A stretch of DNA of 5,375 nt from Armatimonadota bacterium (GTDB taxonomy: Bacteria > Sysuimicrobiota > Sysuimicrobiia > Sysuimicrobiales > JACQTN01). A program made the position numbers and the translations under genes. The notes below the pieces were generated by a model. The model searched no databases. It saw only the letters and a list, made by a program, of their open reading frames with translations, and was not told the DNA's origin. This document shows positions 1 to 4,881 of the stretch, piece by piece (the stretch's first letter is position 1; every line of letters starts with the position of its first letter). The DNA lies in the NCBI GenBank assembly GCA_016210785.1, contig JACQTN010000255.1, forward strand, positions 1-5,375, written 5' to 3'.

Positions 1-292
1 CGAGGCCGTCGCGCGCCTGCCGGTGTTCCGGCCGCTGATCGGGTGGGACAAGTCGGAGATCGTGGCGACGGCGCGCCAGATCGGGACCTACGACATCTCG
101 GTCCAGCCCTACGAGGACTGTTGCACGCTCTTCGTCCCCGCCCGCCCCCGCATCAAACCGCGCCTGGAGGAGGCGGAGGCAGCGGAGAGGGACCTGAGCA
201 TTCCCACGCTCGTCGAGGAGGCGCTGGCGCGCAGCGAGGCGGCAACGGTGGAGCCGGCCGGGGCTGGCGGGATCTCAGCGGTGATGCGTTAG
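1..292 (+). CDS. thiI: tRNA 4-thiouridine synthase ThiI, C-terminal end (partial)
   Basis: This is the last 96 codons of a gene that begins before the window; the frame is open from base 2 to the TAG at 290-292. ThiI uses ATP to adenylate U8 of tRNA and sulfurates it to 4-thiouridine; in many bacteria it also helps build the thiamine thiazole. The visible segment matches the end of the adenylation/thiolation domain: LPVFRPLIGWDK, then IGTYDISVQPYEDCC followed by TLFVP. The Cys pair lies at 119-124; its second Cys is at the position of the E. coli active Cys344 (recalled alignment). The protein stops about 55 residues after these cysteines, so there is no C-terminal rhodanese domain, as in Bacillus-type ThiI, where sulfur comes from a separate cysteine desulfurase. 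It is the only gene on this strand and converges on the HD-domain gene, 59 nt away. The GTG at 23 is internal, not a start. Confidence 0.93.
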   Translation, partial: EAVARLPVFRPLIGWDKSEIVATARQIGTYDISVQPYEDCCTLFVPARPRIKPRLEEAEAAERDLSIPTLVEEALARSEAATVEPAGAGGISAVMR

Positions 293-351
293 GCACTCCC
301 GCGGTCCCCTGCCCTTCGATGGGGTGAGGGCGAGCGGAAGGGCGGTTCGGG

Positions 352-774
352 TCATCCCCTGGTCAGCTCCGCCCAGGCCTGCTGATACCGCTTGAGCCGC
401 TGTACGTCCTTCGGCCGCAGGTCGCTGATCCGGCGGATGTCCATGTTGTCTTCCAGATCAGCGATCTTCACCTTGCGGGCCAGGGGATTTGGCTTGATCC
501 GCGCGATGAACGCGTCGTAGGACTCACCGGTTCTGTGCGTCAGACAGTTCAGTGCCTCCAACACTTCTTCCGGGTATCCAGCTCGTCGGAGATCGTCCAG
601 CGTGTGGTGCGTGTCCTCGATCACGTCGTGGAGGACCGCCGCCATCATCTCGGCCTCCGAGGTCATGCGGAGCATGAGCCTCAGGGGGTGGAGGATGTAG
701 GGTGCCCCGGCCTTGTCTCGTTGCCCCCGGTGGGCCTGCACGGCCAGCAGGATGGCATCTTCCAGCGTTGCCAT
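352..774 (-). CDS. Small HD-domain hydrolase, MESH1 / RelA-SpoT hydrolase type
   Basis: A 140-residue single-domain protein resembling the hydrolase half of SpoT/Rel and stand-alone alarmone hydrolases (MESH1/SAH), which use Mn2+ to remove the 3' pyrophosphate of (p)ppGpp. Expected metal and catalytic residues are all present: His29 in PYILHPL, His49-Asp50 and Glu53-Asp54 in VLHDVIEDT, and Asp106 with Asn110 in KIADLEDNM. The N-terminal HRGQRDKAGAPY stretch (15-26) is the usual family signature. No synthetase, TGS or ACT domain is present, and the length fits a complete hydrolase-only protein; automatic labels such as 'GTP pyrophosphokinase' would be wrong. The ATG at 774 has an AGGAG (plus-strand 785-789) 10 nt upstream. 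It lies 53 nt downstream of vapC in the same direction without a visible promoter or terminator between, so it may share the toxin-antitoxin transcript. The true substrate could be (p)ppGpp, (p)ppApp or another nucleotide; sequence alone cannot decide. Confidence 0.88.
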   Translation of the reverse strand: MATLEDAILLAVQAHRGQRDKAGAPYILHPLRLMLRMTSEAEMMAAVLHDVIEDTHHTLDDLRRAGYPEEVLEALNCLTHRTGESYDAFIARIKPNPLARKVKIADLEDNMDIRRISDLRPKDVQRLKRYQQAWAELTRG

Positions 775-827
775 GTCCGCTCATCTCCTGATCCGAACTG
801 GGAGTGACGAGGGCCGGCAATTGGACT

Positions 828-1223
828 CTAAGGGCCGATGTGGTCTGCGAGTATCTGCGGGATCTTCAGGTAGTGCGCGTCCAGGGTCAGGACTCGAAGC
901 CCATGCTCCATCGCCGACGCCGCGATCCACAGATCGTGGACCGGCAACGGTGTGCCGGCGGCACGCAGTGTTCGGTGAATGGCGACAAAGCGCTCGGCAG
1001 TCTCCCGGCCAAGCGCCAGGAACTCCACTCGGGGTGCCTCCAGAAACTCGGCCAGTTCCCTCCGGTTCCTGGCCTCGTGTCGGCCTGCCAAGAATCCCTG
1101 GAGAAGCTCGGCCAGCACGACCGTATTGAGGCAGACACGCTTGGCGATTCGTATCCTCTCGAGGATCTCCGGGTGGCCCCGCTTAAACGCCGAATAGGCG
1201 GACGTGTCGAGGAGGACCCTCAC
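828..1223 (-). CDS. vapC: VapC-family PIN-domain toxin (ribonuclease)
   Basis: A 131-residue protein covering one full PIN domain. VapC toxins are Mg2+/Mn2+-dependent endoribonucleases that cut tRNA or rRNA when not bound by their antitoxin. The four acidic residues of the active site are in place: Asp6 in LLDTSAYSAF, Glu39 in VLAELLQGF, Asp97 in VHDLWIAASA and Asp115 in VLTLDAHYLKIP. The protein appears intact and catalytically competent. Translation starts at a GTG (1223-1221) that overlaps the antitoxin stop codon in a GTGA, the usual coupling in vapBC loci. No good independent Shine-Dalgarno is seen, so expression probably depends on ribosomes leaving the antitoxin gene. The RNA target cannot be read from sequence. 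The family assignment is firm; toxicity is inferred. Confidence 0.93.
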   Translation of the reverse strand: MRVLLDTSAYSAFKRGHPEILERIRIAKRVCLNTVVLAELLQGFLAGRHEARNRRELAEFLEAPRVEFLALGRETAERFVAIHRTLRAAGTPLPVHDLWIAASAMEHGLRVLTLDAHYLKIPQILADHIGP

Positions 1224-1492
1224 CGCCAGAGTTCCGGGTCGACCTGCCGAAGCTCACGCACCGCCTCGTCAAACTCCTGCGCCTCTTGCTCGGACCAGGT
1301 CCCGGCCAGATGGTCGAGATCGGTGTGGCGGACCGGCGCCTTCGGCGGCTCCGGCTCCTGGCGGGCGAGTCCAGCCGCCTGGCGAAGAAGCAGCAGGACC
1401 GTGCGGTTGAGACTGAGCCCGCGCGCGCGGGCGGTCTCGCGTAGCCGTTTCGCCAGCGCCGGGTCGATCTGGCGAACCGTGAGTTGCTTCAT
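1220..1492 (-). CDS. vapB: Ribbon-helix-helix antitoxin, VapB/FitA-like
   Basis: A 90-residue protein directly upstream of and overlapping vapC. Residues 1-42 fit a ribbon-helix-helix DNA-binding fold: a short beta strand (MKQLTVRQID) followed by two helices with the LSLNRTVLLLLRQAAGL pattern. The tail (about 50-90) is charged, with HTDLDHLAGTWSEQEAQEF and a terminal DPELWR, a pattern common in antitoxins paired with PIN toxins that would wrap the toxin. Antitoxins of this type bind palindromic operators as dimers and repress their own operon; a promoter and an inverted repeat lie upstream at 1539-1577. The ATG at 1492 has a GAGGTG (plus-strand 1503-1508) 10 nt before it. The fold and partner are convincing; assignment to a particular named subfamily is less so. 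Confidence 0.88.
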   Translation of the reverse strand: MKQLTVRQIDPALAKRLRETARARGLSLNRTVLLLLRQAAGLARQEPEPPKAPVRHTDLDHLAGTWSEQEAQEFDEAVRELRQVDPELWR

Positions 1493-1538
1493 GGTGGGAC
1501 CGCACCTCAGAGACTCACAGAAGAATCATTATGCCTCT

Positions 1539-1566
1539 ATTATAGCATGCACCCGCCCAAAACCAA
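1539..1566 (-). promoter_or_regulatory. Extended -10 sigma-70-type promoter of the vapB-vapC module
   Basis: Read on the minus strand, a perfect TATAAT (plus-strand 1539-1544) is preceded by TGC, giving an extended -10 element (TGnTATAAT). A weak -35 candidate TTGGTT lies at 1561-1566 with a 16-nt spacer. Transcription would start near 1532, leaving a leader of about 40 nt before the vapB ATG. This is the only clearly AT-rich patch in the window, which makes the match stand out. The -35 match is poor (three of six), as is common for extended -10 promoters. Confidence 0.72.
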
Positions 1567-1577
1567 GGGCGGGTGCA
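1548..1577. repeat. 11-bp perfect inverted repeat, possible operator or hairpin
   Basis: TGCACCCGCCC (1548-1558) is followed by an 8-nt spacer and its exact reverse complement (1567-1577). It sits between the glycosyltransferase stop and vapB. The -35 candidate falls in its central spacer and one arm fills most of the -35/-10 spacer, so it is well placed to be the operator for the RHH antitoxin. It could instead be a transcript hairpin ending the upstream operon, but neither side carries the T-run of an intrinsic terminator. The arms are certain; the role is inferred. Confidence 0.7.
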
Positions 1578-1639
1578 ACAGCCGGTCGCTTCCCGGGGAT
1601 CGGATGGAGGGACCCGTGGCAGGCAGGGCGGGTTCGGCG

Positions 1640-3061
1640 CTACTTGTGGGGCACGGGCACGACGGAGCCTGCGTGCTCGGTCTTCACCCACTCGATGCGC
1701 CCGGTCCACAGGCTGCGGGTGAACCGGTAGAGTGCCAGGGGGGTCACGATCATCTGGTAGATGGAGAACGGGACGAAGCGCGCCAGCACGCCGGCCGCGC
1801 GCAGGGGATGCTGCGGCCCCTCGGTGACGACGCCCAGCAGCGCGGCGCTGGTGAAGATGACCGACGCCGTGGTGAGCACCGGCTCCGGCACCGTCAGGGA
1901 GAGCGTCACCTGCCCCACGAAGCTGACCAGCGCGTACAGGTAGCCGGAGAGCACCGTGATCGGCAGCACCAGCGCGCCAGAGAAGAAGTAGAGGGCGTCG
2001 ATGCGCCGGACGATGCTCATGGGGTGCGGAGACGGGACCTCCGCTCCGGCGCCGCCGGAGTCGGCCGTCACGCTGGCCGCCATGCGCCCCCGCAGGATCT
2101 CCGGCAGCAGGCCGAACAGGATCTGCAGCGAGCCCTCCGTCCACCGCGTGCGCTGCTTCAGCAGCGCCCGCCAGGTGCTCACCGCCTCCTCCCACACCAC
2201 GGCGTCCTCGCAGTACCGCACGGCCCATCCGGCCAGCTGCAGGCGCAGCGTCAGGTCCAGGTCCTCGGTCAGGGCGGCCTCATTCCACCCGCCCACCCGG
2301 TCGATGCGGTCACGCTTGACCACCAGGCCGCTGCCCACCAGGCAGTTGAACCCGCGCAGCAGGGCGCGGCCGCGCTGCAGCAGCGTCTGAAAGACGGCGT
2401 ACTCGTCCGCCTGCACGCGGGTGAGGGCATTGACGGCGCCGTTGGCGATGAGCTTGCGCCCCTGGACCGCGGCGACCTCCGGCGGCGCCAGGGTTGGGAC
2501 GAGGCGGCGCAGGAAGTCGGGCGCCACCCGCGCGTCGGCGTCGAAGACGGCGATGATCTCCCCGCGGGCATCCCGCATCCCGACGGCGAGGGCGCCGGCC
2601 TTGGAGGCCGCGGCGTCCGGCTCCGGCCGCACCACCGTGATGAGGCACTCCGCCCCCAGGCGCTCCAGGATGGCGGGGGTCGCGTCGGTGGACCGGTCGT
2701 CGATGATGATGATCTCATAGTGCGGGGCGCCGTCGGGGCCGGCGTAGTCCAGGGCGCACAGGGACCGCACCGTGCCCTCGATGACCCGCGCCTCGTTCTT
2801 GGCCGGCACCAGGACGCTCACGAACGGACGGTACGCCTCGTCCCGCGGGAGCACGGCGCGGCCGCCCACGGCGCCCACGATCAGCAGCAGCGCGCCGTGG
2901 GCCGCGAAGGCCAGGAACAGGATCTGCAGCCACATGATGTCCCGCTCGTGCAGGCTGCGGGCGATCAGGTAGAACCAGAGGAAGGCCAGCAGGCCAAACG
3001 AGACCAGGACGCGGTTCCGCCAGGACCCGTTCATCCCATTCGCCCCGTTCGCGCCGTTCAT
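1640..3061 (-). CDS. Membrane glycosyltransferase family 2, processive type (QxxRW)
   Basis: A 473-residue inverting GT2 enzyme related to the poly-N-acetylglucosamine synthase / cellulose synthase-like group. It would transfer sugar from a nucleotide sugar on the cytoplasmic face of the membrane. Two hydrophobic segments (about 17-36 and 42-66) precede the catalytic domain (79-310): VSVLVPAKNE opening, Asp121-Asp122 in IIIIDDRSTD, the DxD motif Asp174-Ala-Asp176, Thr265-Glu-Asp267 with the catalytic base, and QRTRW (303-307), the acceptor-site motif of processive GT2 enzymes. A low-complexity loop (332-349) and three or four further hydrophobic stretches (about 355-385, 395-412, 424-447) follow. 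The ATG at 3061 overlaps the mtnA stop as ATGA, so translation is probably coupled; the frame stays open further upstream only as a shadow of mtnA. A second ATG at 3034 (codon 10) is possible because of a 9-nt repeat. The sugar donor and product cannot be read; no synthase partner gene is visible nearby. Confidence 0.9.
   Translation of the reverse strand: MNGANGANGMNGSWRNRVLVSFGLLAFLWFYLIARSLHERDIMWLQILFLAFAAHGALLLIVGAVGGRAVLPRDEAYRPFVSVLVPAKNEARVIEGTVRSLCALDYAGPDGAPHYEIIIIDDRSTDATPAILERLGAECLITVVRPEPDAAASKAGALAVGMRDARGEIIAVFDADARVAPDFLRRLVPTLAPPEVAAVQGRKLIANGAVNALTRVQADEYAVFQTLLQRGRALLRGFNCLVGSGLVVKRDRIDRVGGWNEAALTEDLDLTLRLQLAGWAVRYCEDAVVWEEAVSTWRALLKQRTRWTEGSLQILFGLLPEILRGRMAASVTADSGGAGAEVPSPHPMSIVRRIDALYFFSGALVLPITVLSGYLYALVSFVGQVTLSLTVPEPVLTTASVIFTSAALLGVVTEGPQHPLRAAGVLARFVPFSIYQMIVTPLALYRFTRSLWTGRIEWVKTEHAGSVVPVPHK
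3026..3061 (-). repeat. Four tandem 9-nt units at the start of the glycosyltransferase gene
   Basis: The first twelve codons are four imperfect copies of a 9-nt unit (minus strand: ATGAACGGC, GCGAACGGG, GCGAATGGG, ATGAACGGG), encoding MNG-ANG-ANG-MNG. Units one and four each carry an ATG, giving two in-frame start candidates 27 nt apart. Repeat slippage would change N-terminal length in frame. Confidence 0.85.
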
Positions 3062-4134
3062 CGCCCGCCCCGGCGCGCGGCGTGCACCGCCCGCTGCGCC
3101 TCCAGCGACTGGAGGAACGGCGGCGCGGCGACGCCTGTCTCCGTGACGATGGCCGTCACCAGGTGCGCCGGCGTGATGTCGAAGGCGGGGTTGAGGACCG
3201 GCATGCCACCGGGCGCGACGCGCCGCCCGCCCACGTGGGTGACCTCGACCGCGGCACGCTCTTCGATGGGGATGCCGCTTCCGTCGGGCAGGGCAAAGTC
3301 CACGCTGGACAGCGGCGCCGCCACGACGAAGGGGATCTCGTGGTGGCGGGCCAGGATGGCCAGCGTGTAGGTGCCGATCTTGTTGGCCACATCGCCGTTC
3401 GCGGCGATGCGATCCGCGCCCACGATGACCCGGTCCACCATGCCGCGAGACATCAGGTAGCCCGCGGCGTTGTCGGTGATCAGCGCGGCGGGAATCCCGT
3501 GCTGCAGCAGCTCCCACGAGGTCAGGCGCGCGCCTTGCAGGAAGGGCCGCGTCTCGCAGGCGAGGACCTGGATCCCCTTCCCCTCCTCGTGGGCCGTGCG
3601 CAGGATGCCAAAGGCGGTCCCGTAGTCCACGGTGGCCAGCGCGCCGGTGTTGCAGTAGGTGAGGATGCGCTCGCCGGGACCGATCATCTGCGCCCCGTGC
3701 CGGCCGATGGCGCGGTTGGCCTCCACGTCCTCCGCGGCGATGGCCTCCGCCTCCGCGAGCAGCGCCGTGCGCAGGGCGGAAGGATCACCCGCGTGCTCAC
3801 GCGCCCGGCGCAGCAGGCGATCCAGCGCCCACCCCAGGTTGACCGCGGTGGGCCGGGCCCCGCGCAGTTCCGCGGCCGCGGCTTCCAGCCGGGCCAGGAA
3901 CGCCTGCCGCTCCGCGGCGCCGATCTCTCCGGCCGCCAGGACGAGCCCGAACGCGGCCGCGGCGCCGATGGCCGGCGCGCCCCGCACCTTCATGGCGCGG
4001 ATGGCGTCGCCCACCTCCCGCCACGTGCGGCAGTTCACGAAGGCGGTCTCGTGGGGCAGGCGTGTCTGGTCCACCAGGACCAGATGGTCGCCCTCCCAGG
4101 CCAGCGTTCGGATTCCAGTGCGATGGGTAGGCAT
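3058..4134 (-). CDS. mtnA: S-methyl-5-thioribose-1-phosphate isomerase MtnA
   Basis: A 358-residue, full-length member of the aIF2B/MtnA family. MtnA converts 5-methylthioribose-1-phosphate (aldose) to 5-methylthioribulose-1-phosphate in methionine salvage; in organisms lacking the rest of the pathway it can feed other methylthioadenosine shunts. Visible signatures include RGAPAIG (51-57), the TYCNTGALAT stretch with catalytic Cys161, GADRIAANGDVANKIGTY with catalytic Asp241, and the late NPAFDITPAHLVTAIVTE block (315-332). Cys and Asp positions match Bacillus MtnA (Cys160/Asp240), favouring MtnA over translation-factor eIF2B subunits or ribose-1,5-bisphosphate isomerase. The ATG at 4134 has a GGAG (plus-strand 4143-4146) 8 nt upstream; the frame continues upstream only as a shadow of the DUF167 gene. 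It starts 13 nt after that gene's stop and overlaps the glycosyltransferase start by 4 nt. No other methionine-salvage gene is in the window. Confidence 0.95.
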   Translation of the reverse strand: MPTHRTGIRTLAWEGDHLVLVDQTRLPHETAFVNCRTWREVGDAIRAMKVRGAPAIGAAAAFGLVLAAGEIGAAERQAFLARLEAAAAELRGARPTAVNLGWALDRLLRRAREHAGDPSALRTALLAEAEAIAAEDVEANRAIGRHGAQMIGPGERILTYCNTGALATVDYGTAFGILRTAHEEGKGIQVLACETRPFLQGARLTSWELLQHGIPAALITDNAAGYLMSRGMVDRVIVGADRIAANGDVANKIGTYTLAILARHHEIPFVVAAPLSSVDFALPDGSGIPIEERAAVEVTHVGGRRVAPGGMPVLNPAFDITPAHLVTAIVTETGVAAPPFLQSLEAQRAVHAARRGGR

Positions 4135-4147
4135 CTCGGGTACTCCG

Positions 4148-4483
4148 TCATCCGGCGCGGCCACCGCCCTCCTGCGGGGGCAGGCGCCGCCGCAACGTGT
4201 CGGCGTCCATCCCCAGGATGAGCACCGTCTTCTCGCGGGAGCGGTGTCCCTGCAACAGGCGGACGCTGGACCGGCGGACGTCGAGGGTCGTTGCCAGGAG
4301 GTCGACGACGGCGTCGTTGGCGCGCCCCTCCAGCGCCGCGGCGCGCACCCGCAGGTGCAGGCGGCCGGCCCGCCAGCCGGCAACCTCATCCCGCGGGCTT
4401 CCGGGGGTGACGCGGCAGACGATGGTCGCGCCGTCAGGCCTGGTCTGTATCCCCCCGGTGGCGGGTGAAGAGGTCGAGCCCAT
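4148..4483 (-). CDS. yggU: DUF167 / YggU-family small protein
   Basis: A protein of about 111 residues of the DUF167 (YggU) family; its biochemical function is unknown. Conserved pieces are CRVTPGSPRDEV (23-34), the HLRVRAAALEGRANDAVVDLLA core (43-64, matching the family's V-x-APP-x-G-x-AN pattern) and LLQGHRSREKTV (76-87). The family often sits next to yggS, yggT and sepF, which fits here. The start is uncertain. The ATG at 4483 gives a plausible length but overlaps sepF by 50 nt and has only a weak ribosome site. The only other initiator-like codon before the conserved core is a non-standard ATA at 4450 behind a run of six G. Stop is TGA at 4150-4148. The family call is strong; the N-terminus is not. 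Confidence 0.85.
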   Translation of the reverse strand: MGSTSSPATGGIQTRPDGATIVCRVTPGSPRDEVAGWRAGRLHLRVRAAALEGRANDAVVDLLATTLDVRRSSVRLLQGHRSREKTVLILGMDADTLRRRLPPQEGGGRAG

Positions 4484-4850
4484 CGCTCGCGTCCCGTCCC
4501 GACTCGGCCGTGATGAGCACGTTGCTCGGGGTGAAGAGGAAGATCTCCTCCCCCACCCGGTACAGGTGGCCATCCAGGGCGTAGGTGACGCCGCTCAGGA
4601 AGTCCACGATGCGCCGGGATGCGTCCCCCTGCGCGTCCTGCAGGTTGACGACGAGTGGCCGGCGGGCCTTCAAGTAGTCCGCCGCGGCGCTGGCCTCCTC
4701 GTACGCCTGCGGATGGATAACGATGATCTCCATCTGCTTTTGCGCATGCAGGCTGACGACGGCAGCCCGGCGGGACTTCGCCTCGTCGTCGGCCTCCTCG
4801 GGCTCCCCGTTGAAACCCAGGTAGGCCATGAACCTCCGCATCGCGCCCAT
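4434..4850 (-). CDS. sepF: Cell division protein SepF
   Basis: A 138-residue SepF (DUF552). SepF anchors FtsZ filaments to the membrane and aligns them at the septum; in lineages without FtsA it is the main anchor. The N-terminal MRRFMAYLGF (4-13) fits the short amphipathic membrane-binding helix, followed by a short acidic linker and the beta-alpha core. Typical core pieces are AVVSL (30-34), DYLKARRPLVVNLQ (58-71), RRIVDFLSGVTYALDG (79-94) and IFLFTPSNVLIT (103-114). A charged tail follows and overlaps the next gene. I chose the ATG at 4850 because GGGGGAG (plus-strand 4859-4865) ends 8 nt upstream; an in-frame GTG at 4859 would sit inside that ribosome site, and the ATG at 4841 is also possible. 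It is 31 nt downstream of yggS, the usual ylmE-ylmF order, so it is probably co-transcribed with it. Confidence 0.95.
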   Translation of the reverse strand: MGAMRRFMAYLGFNGEPEEADDEAKSRRAAVVSLHAQKQMEIIVIHPQAYEEASAAADYLKARRPLVVNLQDAQGDASRRIVDFLSGVTYALDGHLYRVGEEIFLFTPSNVLITAESGRDASDGLDLFTRHRGDTDQA

Positions 4851-4858
4851 GCTCTCCA

Positions 4859-4865
4859 CTCCCCC
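4859..4865 (-). promoter_or_regulatory. Ribosome binding site of sepF
   Basis: GGGGGAG on the minus strand, 8 nt before the ATG at 4850. Its position decides the start: the in-frame GTG at 4859 overlaps the site and so is unlikely to be used. Confidence 0.65.
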
Positions 4866-4881
4866 GGCAGTGGTGTTGAGC

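Noticed and set aside
293..351. Possible bidirectional terminator between thiI and the HD gene
   Set aside because: Only a weak imperfect C-run/G-run pairing (about 306-330) with mismatches and no T-run could be found; not enough to call.
775..827. Separate promoter for the HD-domain gene
   Set aside because: No -10/-35 pair is convincing in this 53-nt gap; only the AGGAG ribosome site is seen.
1566..1633. Direct repeat of AGGGCGGGT at 1566-1574 and 1625-1633
   Set aside because: Nine GC-rich bases repeated once in a high-GC region is easily chance; could be revisited if the palindrome arm proves to be an antitoxin half-site.
1484..3370. Very long open frame on the + strand (628 codons)
   Set aside because: It lies antisense to the glycosyltransferase and part of mtnA. 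Its translation is Arg/Gly/Gln/His-rich without recognisable domains, as expected of a shadow frame in high-GC DNA.
3062..3517. Upstream extension of the glycosyltransferase frame by 152 codons
   Set aside because: This stretch overlaps mtnA in another frame and its residues look like shadow translation; the ATG at 3061 coupled to the mtnA stop is the sensible start.
3082..4221. Long open frame on the + strand (379 codons)
   Set aside because: Antisense to mtnA, which has clear family motifs; the + strand product shows none.
4135..4389. Upstream extension of the mtnA frame by 85 codons
   Set aside because: It is a shadow of the DUF167 gene; the ATG at 4134 has a GGAG site and matches the normal MtnA N-terminus and length.
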